Below, piece by piece: positions 22,668 to 32,079 of a stretch of 40,674 nt of DNA. The stretch covers positions 1 to 40,674 of the forward strand of contig JAOACZ010000025.1 of NCBI GenBank assembly GCA_026417575.1, read 5' to 3'. How positions within the stretch are numbered: position 1 is the stretch's first letter; each line of letters begins with the position of its first letter. A program made the position numbers and the translations under genes. Origin of the DNA: a bacterium. Lineage in GTDB: Bacteria; Auribacterota; UBA3054; JAPLST01. The notes beneath the pieces are model-generated. The model was not told the origin of the DNA. It did not search any database and saw only the letters and a list, made by a program, of their open reading frames with translations.

Positions 22668-24074
22668 TTAAAAGCTTGTATTCGCGTGTGTGACTTCAAC
22701 GCCCTCCACGCAGGTAAAGCGTGGCACCACGCACGCCTGGGGTGTGCGCCGGCCGTATGTGCTTGAGACATTCACTGTAACGGTCTCGTGGGAAAGCCAC
22801 GCCACGTGCGCAAAAATATGCCCAAGCTTTTCTGTTATGCGCACATTGTACGGCACAGTAACGCCTCCCTCTTTGCGCAGCAGCAGTGCACCGAAGCGCG
22901 AGCAACAAGTAACGATGCCTTCGGTTTCATGAACCACATTCATGTAGTGCAGTTCCGGCACGTAGAGGAGATCACGCTCACGCGGCAAGGCCAGTAATGC
23001 CGCAAGAGACGCAATCCGCTCTTGGCCGGGCGCCAATGTCAAACTGAGCGCAGGAACACTATGGCCCGTTTCACGCTCGCGAAATTCATCGGCGCTGTCA
23101 CGATCCCAGAAAAAGCCGTTGAATACTCCACGGGTGACCAACGGGAAAGGATGCCGTGGCACTCCGTGGACGTCGAATGCGTACGGAAATGTGTCGCGCT
23201 GTGTCGGATCATCCATCACAGTTATCTGGGGTGAAAAAACCTGCGTACCAACATGCTGTTCTTTCAAAAAGGTGCGCTGCCGGCGACAATTTCCACCATG
23301 GAATCCGAGCCAGCAACACACCAGCAACAGTTGCGCGGTTGCCTCGCGCCCGAAAACGATATCGTACCGGCCGAGGGGTAGCGCGCTCGCAGGCGCATGT
23401 TGATACGCGCTGAGCAACGTGGCGAGTTCGTCGCGCACAGCACTAGGGTGGAGCTGCGCCGCGCGGGCGGCGGATTGCGTACTTTGCAGCTCCCAGCGTT
23501 GGCGCGTGTGCGCGAGCACAAGCGAAATCCCCGCGTCCGTCAAGGCGTGCCACCCGACCTCATCAGATAGCGTGTTTGCCGTGCCTTCCCACACTGCCCC
23601 CCATGAGCACATTCCTGCTACCACATGCTCGGCACTCTCTAGGCCCTCCACTGCTGTTTCCACGTACGCAACCATCTCTTGTGAGGACAGCTGACACAAC
23701 GCCGGGTCGAATCCCGCGTCGTCATCAGGCAAAGGCGCGATGGGAAGGAACGTGCGCGCATACGAGGTGGGCGTGGCGTGGCGAGCTATGTCATCCGCCT
23801 GGTGCACCGCTGCGTAGAGCCGCTCTCGCTCGTCTGGCGTCGCCATCACCGTAGCGCTACCACGCGCATTGCCGCGACACGCCGTGACGGTCAGCTCAAA
23901 TAGCTCTTCGCGTGTGTTGAGCGATACCGCGGAATTTGCCAGGCGTACCAAGGCGCTCTGCTCGCCGTGCGCCCACACTTCGGCGGTTATGTTCTGCGCT
24001 CGCGCATACCGGACGACGTCGTGCAACAGCGTGCACACGCGCTCCTTTTGAACTTTTGTGTCAACAATCATCAT
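22668..24074 (-). CDS. pmbA: TldE/PmbA-type subunit of the TldD/TldE peptidase
   Basis: A 468-residue homologue of TldE (PmbA), the non-catalytic partner that forms a heterodimer with TldD and degrades modified or unfolded peptides in the cytoplasm. The N-terminal half shows AEVWAHGEQSALVRLANSAVSLNTREELFELTV, the family's first domain. The C-terminal half has YDIVFGREATAQLLLVCCWLGFHGG, where TldD would have HExxxH; the metal motif is absent here as expected for TldE. The end VNVSSTYGRR and VEVTHANTSF is family-like but diverged. It lies 45 bp after tldD. The first two codons are both ATG, with AGGGAG 9 nt and GGAAAG just upstream. Confidence 0.83.
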   Translation of the reverse strand: MMIVDTKVQKERVCTLLHDVVRYARAQNITAEVWAHGEQSALVRLANSAVSLNTREELFELTVTACRGNARGSATVMATPDERERLYAAVHQADDIARHATPTSYARTFLPIAPLPDDDAGFDPALCQLSSQEMVAYVETAVEGLESAEHVVAGMCSWGAVWEGTANTLSDEVGWHALTDAGISLVLAHTRQRWELQSTQSAARAAQLHPSAVRDELATLLSAYQHAPASALPLGRYDIVFGREATAQLLLVCCWLGFHGGNCRRQRTFLKEQHVGTQVFSPQITVMDDPTQRDTFPYAFDVHGVPRHPFPLVTRGVFNGFFWDRDSADEFRERETGHSVPALSLTLAPGQERIASLAALLALPRERDLLYVPELHYMNVVHETEGIVTCCSRFGALLLRKEGGVTVPYNVRITEKLGHIFAHVAWLSHETVTVNVSSTYGRRTPQACVVPRFTCVEGVEVTHANTSF

Positions 24075-24119
24075 CTTTCCGTGCTCCCTTGGTTTTCTCG
24101 GCTTCCCCGGCGAGCCTGC

Positions 24120-25589
24120 CTACCGCCCAATGGGGACATTGTCAAACCGGCACACAGGCACAAAATGCCCAAGGTGCATAATCTGACTCGGCAGCCCTTT
24201 CCCACAATTGGGCACAAAAACTAGCTCGCGCGTGCGCTCGTCGCCCACCGCGCTCAGCGCGCGCCAGAACGGCAACGTCTCCATGCCATACGTCGGATTT
24301 TTGACCACGCGCGTTTTCACGCCATCTTCCACCAACCAGCCAATCTCACACGCAAAGTGAAACTGTTCGCGGTTTGATCCGATCGACCATGAGCGTGCCC
24401 CATCCAGGACAATGCCTCGTTCAGTGTGTGCGATGATGTCCTCAAGCGTCCCATCCGTGCCGGGATCAATGTTAATATTGGTCATGCGCTCCAACGGCAC
24501 ACGATTGAATCCACAGGCACGTGCACACCCGCCACTCGCTTCAAAGACTGTCCGCCCAGCTTTCTCGTTCGCTTCCACAATCGTCTGCCGCGAAGTGATC
24601 GCGTTTTTAAGAATCCCTCGCTCGATCAGTACGTAGTTTTGGCAAGGAATGCCATCGTCATCGTACCCAAAGCTACCCGGCGAGTTCGGCAGTGTGGCAT
24701 CTGCGCGCACTGTCAGTTTCTCCGAACCGTACTGGAGTGTCCCGAAATCTTCCAGCCGTACAAACGAGCCTCCCGCATACGATAACTCGTACCCCAGGAT
24801 GCGGTCAAGCTCCAATGCATGCCCAATCACCTCGTGGGTTTGCAAAAACATAATCCCCGGTAACAAAATCACCGAACGCGTATCCTGTGGACATTGCTCG
24901 GCGGCGAGAAGCTGGCCTAATTCCTCGACCACCCGCGGCGCGTGCCCAGTGAAGTACGCCGGATCGTGAAACGCTTCCCAGCCCCGCGTGCCCACCCCCC
25001 TATTCCTCAGCTCATACGACCGCTCCTGCGACATGCCGTTCGGCTCAACGCCAATCACCACCATGCGCGCAAAAAGTTCGTGGATCACCTTCTCTATCTC
25101 CGCACCATCCGAGTCTAAAAACAACATTCGGCGCCGTGTTGCCCACAGAAAGAGCATGCGCTGCGCCACCCAAGGGCGCGTTAATTGCGCGTCTACGGAC
25201 TGCAACAATCCCACTTTCTCTTCTAACGGCACGTCAAACGGATCTATCGCGCAGGGCGATTCATAATGACCAGTAAGTGGCGTGCGCGGGGCGAGTCGCA
25301 CGGGGTATGGCACGCGTTGCGCCGCTACACGCGCATTCTCCAGGGCTGCTTCTGCCACGCCTTGCACGGCCTCCGGCGCACCTGTCGCCGCGAACCCCCA
25401 CGCGCCGCGGTAAAGCACCCGCACACCAATCCCCGTTGTCACAGCACGCTCAACGCTCTTTAGGTTCCCTTGCACCAAGATGATGCCTTCGTCGTCTTGC
25501 TCGCGATAATATCGCGCGTCCGCGTACGTCGCGCCGGCACGACACACACGCTGCAACGCGTCGCGAATGCGTGTTCTTAGATCATTCAT
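24120..25589 (-). CDS. tldD: TldD metalloprotease subunit
   Basis: The 489-residue catalytic subunit of the TldD/TldE zinc peptidase. The N-terminal domain has DARYYREQDDEGIILVQGNLKSVERAVTTGIGVRV. The zinc motif is FLQTHEVIGHALELD (H252, E253, H257), the HExxxH form peculiar to TldD, with the third ligand Cys likely in the C-terminal VPNCGKGLPSQ region near residue 467. GSFGYDDDGIPCQNYVLIERGIL and TNINIDPGTDGTLEDII are hallmark segments. Known substrates include antitoxins and peptide precursors such as microcins. No RiPP precursor is seen nearby, so it is probably a general peptidase. AAGGGG lies about 8 nt before the ATG, with a near-consensus promoter 56 bp upstream. Confidence 0.93.
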   Translation of the reverse strand: MNDLRTRIRDALQRVCRAGATYADARYYREQDDEGIILVQGNLKSVERAVTTGIGVRVLYRGAWGFAATGAPEAVQGVAEAALENARVAAQRVPYPVRLAPRTPLTGHYESPCAIDPFDVPLEEKVGLLQSVDAQLTRPWVAQRMLFLWATRRRMLFLDSDGAEIEKVIHELFARMVVIGVEPNGMSQERSYELRNRGVGTRGWEAFHDPAYFTGHAPRVVEELGQLLAAEQCPQDTRSVILLPGIMFLQTHEVIGHALELDRILGYELSYAGGSFVRLEDFGTLQYGSEKLTVRADATLPNSPGSFGYDDDGIPCQNYVLIERGILKNAITSRQTIVEANEKAGRTVFEASGGCARACGFNRVPLERMTNINIDPGTDGTLEDIIAHTERGIVLDGARSWSIGSNREQFHFACEIGWLVEDGVKTRVVKNPTYGMETLPFWRALSAVGDERTRELVFVPNCGKGLPSQIMHLGHFVPVCRFDNVPIGR

Positions 25590-25979
25590 GTCATCGCCCC
25601 TTGGCTTACGCCGTTATTCGCTTCACAAGCTAAACCGTGCTGGTATTGTAACAGAGACATCCCCGTCGGTCAAATGCCGCAACGGGTTCCCGGAAGAGCA
25701 CTGCGCCGATGATGTCGTTCGCAGAATGACCTCTGGCAGGCGCGCGCCAAGGCGGCCTCGTGTTACTGCCCCTCGGATCAGAGTGACGCGTCGAGGGAGT
25801 GTTCTTCGGAGACTTGTTGGCAAGAGAAAGGTTGTTCTCGTATGGGTGGACGCGGCAACGCCATTGCCACTGTGCGCACTTTCCCAGTGGGCACCGCGCT
25901 CGCTACGCTTGCTGAGCACCGTGGATCCGCGAAATTTCCACGCAGCCGCCGGCGGGTCTGCACCGACTGGCGTTCGGCG
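25590..25979. other. Gap of 390 bp between tldD and the peptidase gene
   Basis: Except for the tldD promoter I see nothing assignable. Frames open on both strands here have compositions and sequences typical of chance frames. Confidence 0.5.
25645..25673 (-). promoter_or_regulatory. Promoter of the tldD-tldE-rbsK operon
   Basis: Minus strand TTGACC, 17 nt, TACAAT, about 56 bp before the tldD start codon. Confidence 0.75.
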
Positions 25980-27014
25980 TTAGTCCAGCAACTGGCCGGT
26001 GTAGGCGAAGTCCATGGCCAAGGCCGTGGTCAGAGCGGCCAGGTCCATCAAAGTCTGCTGGAGCTGAGCCTGCGGGAAGCGCAAACGGAGCGTGTGGGCG
26101 CGTTGGATAACCTTTGTAAGGATTGCCTCGGCATCCGACGGGCGCAGATCAGACCAGCGCGTCATGCGCGCGAGGAGGAAGTCGCGATGTGTGCGCAGCG
26201 CGCGTGCCACTGTCATGCTGCCGCGCAGGGGGATGGGCGGAAAAAGCTCGCGCAAGCGATCATCCACATATCCCTGCGCCGCGGCGCGAAAGCGCTCAGC
26301 TCGTTCACCATAATGCTGGCTGAGCAAAGCGGTGATTTTCTCCACAGGGTTGAGGAGCTCGCCACTCGTGATCGGGGGCATGCGCTTGCCGATGCGCCGC
26401 ATCAGGCGGCTAACATACTGCAGTTTAGCCAGGGCTGGCCAACCTCGATAGCGCCGGCGCCAATTGCTCCGTGGCGTGAGCCACACAGCGAATGTCTCCG
26501 CAAAATCTTCGTCAGGATGTTTCTGCGCATACGTGCGACCATGCGGGCCAGAGGCCAGGTGGCGCACAAATTCCCGGCTGGACGGTTCAGGCTTAAACAC
26601 TTCGCGGTACGGGCGGTGAAACGAGCCAAACACCTCCTGCCAGTCTTTGCGTTCCCATAGACGGTACGCATAATTAAACGCGTGCGCGGCCTCATGACGC
26701 AAGAGCATCATGATCAAGTGTGCGTCCTCGACTTCCCCGGTTTGTTCTTCTTCGATGCGCCGCAAGCGCACATCCGCAAGATAAAAGGGAATGCCAATCA
26801 CAGGCACCTGGTCAGGACAACCCCAACTGTCAGTAAGATAACACTGGGGACGGAAAATAAGCCGCTTGGCCGACAACTCGCGGTACAAGCGCCGAATGTA
26901 AGGCTCTAGCAACGAGCCTTCAATCTGCACCCCGAGATCGCAGATGCGCGTGTTCAGGAGCTCGTACCGAGTGGTATCCCACGAGTTAAAACGTGTCGCT
27001 GCGCGGGGACTCAT
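25980..27014 (-). CDS. Putative zinc-binding metallopeptidase (gluzincin-like, Peptidase_Mx type)
   Basis: A 344-residue protein with no signal peptide. LLRHEAAHAFNYAYRLW provides H107-E108-x-x-H111, and HPDEDFAETFAVWLTPR (residues 166-182) supplies the downstream acidic ligand E173, as in gluzincins. The pattern GRTYAQKHPDEDFAE after about 50 residues and the RRRYRGWPALAKLQYV segment resemble the bacterial 'putative zinc-binding metallopeptidase' family. Length and lack of export signal suggest a cytoplasmic enzyme; the substrate is unknown. It begins at the ATG at 27014 without a clear Shine-Dalgarno and has a promoter about 130 bp upstream. It stands alone on the minus strand, divergent from the PEP-CTERM gene. 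Confidence 0.78.
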   Translation of the reverse strand: MSPRAATRFNSWDTTRYELLNTRICDLGVQIEGSLLEPYIRRLYRELSAKRLIFRPQCYLTDSWGCPDQVPVIGIPFYLADVRLRRIEEEQTGEVEDAHLIMMLLRHEAAHAFNYAYRLWERKDWQEVFGSFHRPYREVFKPEPSSREFVRHLASGPHGRTYAQKHPDEDFAETFAVWLTPRSNWRRRYRGWPALAKLQYVSRLMRRIGKRMPPITSGELLNPVEKITALLSQHYGERAERFRAAAQGYVDDRLRELFPPIPLRGSMTVARALRTHRDFLLARMTRWSDLRPSDAEAILTKVIQRAHTLRLRFPQAQLQQTLMDLAALTTALAMDFAYTGQLLD

Positions 27015-27431
27015 GATGATCGGGCGAGCACGCGACGTTGTCTCACGGATGCCGGGGCGAGACTGTCCCAGCCATGACTTCCACTACAACAAGTAGGTAG
27101 CGATGAAGACCTGCACATGGCGTGAGGAGAGCATACACACGGTAGTATAGCAAATCCGATTTGACCATGACAACTGGAGCACACGAGAGGTGCGACTGAT
27201 AACACGCGGATGGACGGCGGCGGCGCGTGAGCTGCGCAAAGGCGCCCGGAGCGCCTACGCGTTGCCCCTCCGCGCACACTACTCAGACAGTCGCGCCTTG
27301 CCGCGGCGTTGTGACCAGCGGGCCCGGGCCGCTGGGTGGCCATTGCGAAAGATGTGCGTCTGCTCGTCAAGGCGGCGCTGCGCTGGCACAGGCGCGCGTA
27401 GTGCTTGGATTTGAGATGCTACGGTGGGGAC
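27015..27431. other. Divergent intergenic region
   Basis: Between the metallopeptidase and the PEP-CTERM gene. It contains the minus-strand promoter at 27144-27173; the remaining GC-rich sequence shows no gene, repeat or RNA that I recognise. Confidence 0.5.
27144..27173 (-). promoter_or_regulatory. Promoter of the metallopeptidase gene
   Basis: Minus strand TTGTCA, 18 nt, TATACT. The predicted transcript has a leader of about 120 nt before the start codon at 27014. Confidence 0.6.
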
Positions 27432-27460
27432 TTGACAGCGCGCCGGTGCGCAGGTATAAT
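27432..27460 (+). promoter_or_regulatory. Perfect consensus sigma-70 promoter of the PEP-CTERM gene
   Basis: TTGACA, 17 nt, TATAAT: all twelve consensus bases at optimal spacing. It is the strongest promoter in the window and is directly followed by a 9-bp dyad. Confidence 0.88.
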
Positions 27461-27490
27461 AGTAACACGATTTAAAAAAAACGTGTTACT
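27461..27490 (+). promoter_or_regulatory. Operator-like dyad at the transcription start
   Basis: AGTAACACG (27461-27469) and CGTGTTACT (27482-27490) form a perfect 9-bp inverted repeat around a 12-nt A-rich centre. It starts at the base after the -10 box, so it spans the expected +1 near 27467. Because the left arm is only partly transcribed, a repressor operator is more likely than an RNA hairpin. Confidence 0.65.
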
Positions 27491-27514
27491 CTAACCCTCA
27501 CCAGGGAGGTTTTG

Positions 27515-28855
27515 ATGACCCGTCCCTTGTTCGTGCTCCTCGTCGCCCTCACCGCTGCTTTTCCTTCTCAGGCACTCAGCCCTGATCTTCTCGCACTTCG
27601 CGAGTCAATGCTGGCCGGGTATTACGCCGCTAGCCCGTATTCCTCCATGTGGTACTGGGCCGACTGGTACGTGGACAACACCTGGACGGGCGAAACCCTG
27701 GGTACGCTGGATGCCCCCTTCACCAATATTCAAACAGCCATCGTCATGGCTGGCGCAAGTAACTTCGCCGCCAATACAATCAACGTGCGCGACACAGGCA
27801 TTCCATACGAAGGTCCCCTGGTGTTTCGCAATATGAACGCATTGCGGCTACGAGGCTACGGTGGACGCCCCACCATCCGCTACAGTGGGGCCGTCGGTGC
27901 GCACACGATAATGAGCGGCACCAATTACAATTTGGCCTCTGCTTATGCGTGCATGCCACCCGCGCAAGTCGGACTGGAAAATCTGCGCATTGAAAATCAT
28001 ACCACCGCCAGCGGTGAGTGGTATTGCGCTGATGTGCAAACTTGGGTGACGTGGGAGTACAAGTACACCGGTATGCCAGAACGGCTCCGCTACGGAATTA
28101 CGAACGTCATTTTTGACGGAGCCGGGCGGAATAGCGGTGTGCGCCTGCGCGACTTGGATCAAGGACACATGGTTCCCTGGGGCATTCCGTATGCTAACTT
28201 CCACACTAGCCTCGTCCAAGGCTGCGTGTTCGCGCGCTGTAAGACGGGTGTGCGCATCATGTCAATGCAATGTGCCCGTGTGGCCTATAACTGGTTCATC
28301 AGCAACGACCTAGGTGTCACAGCGGTGGAGATGACCAACGGCCCCTACAAACGCGCCTATGATACTATTCACGTTGGATACAATGTCTTCGCCTGGTGTG
28401 CACAGGATGGCATTCGCGGTGGAATTTACTCCAACCTTGTGTACTACAACAACACCTTCTTTGCCTGCGGCGGTACGGGTACCTTATTTAACGCGGGCGC
28501 GTTCGCTTCCTACGGCAAAGCGGGCTTGTACAACAACATTTTTTACGCGAATGGGGCGGCGTGGGTCGCTGATCCGGCAGACACAAACCTGCTTGCGGCC
28601 GGCCACAACATGTACTGGGCGAACGCGGCTACAACAGGATGGGAGGCGTTCGGTACACCAGCGTACTTTACCAACCCACTCTTTGTCTCAGTTGATTATG
28701 GCGATCCCACCCTTTTCTTGTGTCCGGAATTAAATGGACCTGCTGATGTGCCTGGTTTTGGCGGCGCAACATTCCTGGGGGCGCGCGCTCCGATTCCCGA
28801 GCCGGCTGCCGCAGTGGTAGCGTGTTTGTTACTGCTCTTGCCACGCCGCAGGTGA
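27515..28855 (+). CDS. Secreted PEP-CTERM protein with parallel beta-helix domain
   Basis: The protein has 446 residues from the ATG at 27515, 5 nt after GGGAGG. A signal peptide (MTRPLFVLLVALTAAFPSQA) is followed by a right-handed beta-helix-like body: DAPFTNIQTAI, then repeated strands such as VIFDGAGRNSGVRLRD, CVFARCKTGVRIM, NWFISNDLGVTAVEM, NVFAWCAQDGIRGG and NNIFYANGAAW. The C-terminus has IPEP, a hydrophobic stretch and PRRR, the PEP-CTERM signal processed by exosortases. It should be exported and sorted to the cell surface or extracellular matrix; a polysaccharide-lyase-like or adhesive role is possible but no catalytic site is recognised. Its stop overlaps the start of the prepilin-like gene (GTGA). 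No exosortase gene is in the window. Confidence 0.85.
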   Translation: MTRPLFVLLVALTAAFPSQALSPDLLALRESMLAGYYAASPYSSMWYWADWYVDNTWTGETLGTLDAPFTNIQTAIVMAGASNFAANTINVRDTGIPYEGPLVFRNMNALRLRGYGGRPTIRYSGAVGAHTIMSGTNYNLASAYACMPPAQVGLENLRIENHTTASGEWYCADVQTWVTWEYKYTGMPERLRYGITNVIFDGAGRNSGVRLRDLDQGHMVPWGIPYANFHTSLVQGCVFARCKTGVRIMSMQCARVAYNWFISNDLGVTAVEMTNGPYKRAYDTIHVGYNVFAWCAQDGIRGGIYSNLVYYNNTFFACGGTGTLFNAGAFASYGKAGLYNNIFYANGAAWVADPADTNLLAAGHNMYWANAATTGWEAFGTPAYFTNPLFVSVDYGDPTLFLCPELNGPADVPGFGGATFLGARAPIPEPAAAVVACLLLLLPRRR

Positions 28856-31719
28856 AAAAGCAGCGCAGATGGGGCATGTGGGTGCCAGGCCCGCGCGGCG
28901 CGGTACTGGTGATCATGCTCCTCATTCTTGCGCTGTTTAGCCTGATTGCGGTGATGTGGGTCGCCCGCGCAGCGCTCCAGCGCGCCGCGATGCAGGAGTA
29001 CGTTGACACACTTACCGCACGAACGGCCGCTGATGCCGCCTTAGAGCACGCGAAGGCCGCTCTTTTCGCAGCACGAGAGCTGCCCGCCTGTGTTCAGAGT
29101 GCCTGGATTACTCTGCGCTCGTCAGCCGTGGAGCAAGTTGAGTATCGCGTCACTCTGCGCGACACTGGCCGACTTTCACAGAATGAGCTACCTTGGTCAA
29201 CAGCCTTAGCCTGGCGCGCGGCTCCCGTCGTGCCCACCACGTCAGGTTGGCGGCGGTTGATTGACCCCTGTGTGGCCTCTTCGGACGCACTACGTGCTGC
29301 CTGCGCTGCTGCCCTGCGGCAGTGCGCGGAGGAGGAGACGCTCGCCGGCGAATTGGCTGCGTCCCTGGCAGACGCGTATGATGATAATCTCGCTCTCGGC
29401 GTGCAACGCGATGGAAGCGTGGGCTTTGAGGGTTTCATGCTCGCGGGCGCGTGGCGCGGCGATGATCGCCTGATCCCCGTGACCCACGTGCTGCGCCAAA
29501 GTGCCTTTTACGATCTCGACTACCAACGTGACAATTTTGCCATCTTTGATGCCTTTCCCATTGAAGCCGTGGAGCCGGTGGTAGACGGCGCGGGCCGTAC
29601 GAACACGCGTGTACGTCTGGCAGAGCGCCTGGCAAATCCAGCGCGTCAGCGTCAATGGGAAGCATTTCAACACCTCTGGTATCAAGTGTACCCGGCGCGC
29701 TTCATTCCCCACGCATGGCGCGGCCAGGAAGCTCTGATCGTCACCGAATGTGGTGGCGCCAGCACCCGAATAAGGTTACTCGACAACGATGACTCCTGGC
29801 TCTATTTCGAGGGCTACCCCATCCCTGCGTGTGTGCGCGGGCGCTACGTGAGCATCATCCTGTGCAGTCTGAGGAAGAACCCAGGTTGCATGACAGCGGA
29901 AGCACGTGGCGCAGTAGATGTGTGGTTTGTGACAGGTTTGTATGCAGACGCAGCTTACGACGTGCAATGGTCCGGCGATGGTCGCGTCGTGAACCCGGGG
30001 GTCAAACTGGTTTACGGCGCAGCAGCGCGGTCTGCGCCAGCACGGCGCGTGTATGCGAAGAACGGCGTGGTGGGCTTTGAGGTGCTGCTTTCACCGGAAG
30101 TACGACTGAGTGGGGTGCGATTTGCTCAACCGGAGGTAGTGGCCTGGCGCTACACGGGTGCGCAGCCCCTTCAACCAAGTGGTTGGCAATGGGAACGCCT
30201 CATGCCTGAACACTTGGTTGACCTTTTGAGTATCCAATCCAATGCACCCGCGAGGGCTCTCGTGCACCCCGGTGCCCTGTGGTTATGGTCTACTGACGGA
30301 ATGTACCCGGGGAGCTATCGTACTGTCGTAAGCTATGTAGCCCGCGACGAAGCAGGCCAGCTCTTCACTGTGGAAGACACGTGCATTGAGCCATCTCCGC
30401 ATGGTGGTTGGGCGTGGCGGGTGCGCGCGCGCGTGCAGCAAACTCACGCGTGGGTGGACGGCGAATGGCGCGGGGCGCTCATCGTACGTGCGGCGGATAG
30501 TAACTGCCTGGACCGTGCCGCCTTTGCAGTGCTCGACAATACCCACAACACGTTGCTTGTCCATGCAGGGACGTGGGCGACCGCAGAGGAACTTGCCCCC
30601 GCGCGCGGCAGTCAGCTCCGCATAGGAGGGCTGGTTGCGAGCCTGCGTCGCACAAAAACTCGCCTCCGCAACCCCCTGGGGCAGGTGTGCGCCGAAATGC
30701 CACCCGTGCCCCCTACTCCTCCTCTGTGCACGTGGGTGCAGCTGAATCAGGGAGTCTGGCATGCAGGTGCCCCGCGCGAACTCGAGGCGGTGTGCCCCAC
30801 TGGCTCGCCGTCGGCTCGGCTCGCCCACAGTCCAGTCTGGCAGCGTCTTCAAGCCACAACACGCAATCCTGAAGCAGTAGCGGCTGTCTTAGATTCGTGG
30901 ATTGTCCCTCACGGAAGCGACTTGCCCGTGACTGCCCAGCAAGCACCTGGCTCTTGGCTGCCCACGGCGCTCACTTTGCGGCGCACGGGCGAATATCGCT
31001 GGCGCTTGCCACGCCTGTATGGCCGCTGGCCGCGCGATTTCTGGCGTGGAGCGGAAGTCATCTTTGCCGAAACTGGCGAGCGTGCTCGTGTCCGGCGTTC
31101 TTCTGGCACGTCGCTCGAACTAGACCAACGTGTGCAGGCACGTTCAGGGAGTCGCGCCACCCTCGCGCCTGTCGCGGGCGTAGTCTTTCATGTCAGCAGC
31201 GGGGAAGCCGCAGAGGGCTCGTGGGAATGGACTCTGCCCGCCGACGTCTGCCCGCCCTGCGAACTTTACCTGCGCGGCTTTTGTCCTGCAGACACAACCA
31301 CCGCAGCACGTCTCCACGTCGCCCTTTGGAACGCACGCACCGCTGCCTATGACGACGTACGCGCTGGCACCAGCTTCACCCAGCATGACGTTCTCGACGC
31401 TGGCGTTGTGGGCGAAGAGCACCTGGACAGCCAGCGTCGGTTGCGCCTGCGCGTGCGCGCTCGTGGGGGCCCCATCTGGATCCGCGGCGTGTACCTCGTG
31501 CCGGCCGCGCGCGCTGGTCACCCGCCAGAACGATTCTACGGCTACCAGTCTGCCGCAGCTGCGGTCACCGTTGAAGCCCGTGTGCGCCGGCATCAGCTCG
31601 CCGCCGCGCGGGCGCGCGCCACGGCCTTACTGTGGCGCGAATGGTATGGCCCGCAGGAACACCTCGTCCCCTTCCTCCGCTGCGTGGAGTGGCAGTGGCT
31701 GGTGAACGGCGAAGACTAA
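28852..31719 (+). CDS. Very large prepilin-like (PilX/GspK-type) protein
   Basis: A 955-residue protein starting at GTG 28852, which overlaps the PEP-CTERM stop. The start is preferred to the earlier GTG at 28822 because of this coupling and because it gives a basic KKQRRWGMWVPGPRG leader. The type III-like signal is PRG-AVLVIMLLILALFSLIAVMW, a prepilin-peptidase-like Gly before a hydrophobic helix. It is followed by the amphipathic TARTAADAALEHAKAAL seen in PilX and GspK N-termini. The rest is large, beta-rich and Trp-rich with no recognised domain, ending in a helical segment (RRHQLAAARARATALLWREWYG). The family's usual size is 200-350 residues, so this form is about three times longer. It may be a minor pseudopilin or adhesin displayed by a type II/IV-like machine. 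Confidence 0.72.
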   Translation: MKKQRRWGMWVPGPRGAVLVIMLLILALFSLIAVMWVARAALQRAAMQEYVDTLTARTAADAALEHAKAALFAARELPACVQSAWITLRSSAVEQVEYRVTLRDTGRLSQNELPWSTALAWRAAPVVPTTSGWRRLIDPCVASSDALRAACAAALRQCAEEETLAGELAASLADAYDDNLALGVQRDGSVGFEGFMLAGAWRGDDRLIPVTHVLRQSAFYDLDYQRDNFAIFDAFPIEAVEPVVDGAGRTNTRVRLAERLANPARQRQWEAFQHLWYQVYPARFIPHAWRGQEALIVTECGGASTRIRLLDNDDSWLYFEGYPIPACVRGRYVSIILCSLRKNPGCMTAEARGAVDVWFVTGLYADAAYDVQWSGDGRVVNPGVKLVYGAAARSAPARRVYAKNGVVGFEVLLSPEVRLSGVRFAQPEVVAWRYTGAQPLQPSGWQWERLMPEHLVDLLSIQSNAPARALVHPGALWLWSTDGMYPGSYRTVVSYVARDEAGQLFTVEDTCIEPSPHGGWAWRVRARVQQTHAWVDGEWRGALIVRAADSNCLDRAAFAVLDNTHNTLLVHAGTWATAEELAPARGSQLRIGGLVASLRRTKTRLRNPLGQVCAEMPPVPPTPPLCTWVQLNQGVWHAGAPRELEAVCPTGSPSARLAHSPVWQRLQATTRNPEAVAAVLDSWIVPHGSDLPVTAQQAPGSWLPTALTLRRTGEYRWRLPRLYGRWPRDFWRGAEVIFAETGERARVRRSSGTSLELDQRVQARSGSRATLAPVAGVVFHVSSGEAAEGSWEWTLPADVCPPCELYLRGFCPADTTTAARLHVALWNARTAAYDDVRAGTSFTQHDVLDAGVVGEEHLDSQRRLRLRVRARGGPIWIRGVYLVPAARAGHPPERFYGYQSAAAAVTVEARVRRHQLAAARARATALLWREWYGPQEHLVPFLRCVEWQWLVNGED

Positions 31720-32079
31720 CGCCCGTCACACGCCGCAGCGCTTCTTCATCACCATAATGAGTCTGAGCACATCACCGCTGGTCGCCTATTTTTGCGGATA
31801 CCGCCGAGCATGAGCTTTCTGATCGTGCCCGTCGGCGACCGCGAGCATGTGTGTCTGGCAGCTCTCTCATTCCATATCTTCTCAGCGAAAATCGCCCATA
31901 ACGGTGAGCCATAATTCTGTGGCAGGGCGTTGGGGACGACATGTCTCCTCTCACTGTAAATAATCTCGCCGCAGCCCACCCTGCATTACTAAAGCCGGCT
32001 TTCATGCGCAAAATCTGAGGAAGAGAGCGACTCCGTGAGCAGGGACGATGCCGGGGATGTCGTCGCTCGGATCGGCGTT

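Noticed and set aside
28822-28851. Earlier GTG start at 28822 for the prepilin-like gene
   Set aside because: It would add residues translated from the PEP-CTERM tail region; the GTG at 28852 overlapping the stop is the coherent coupled start.
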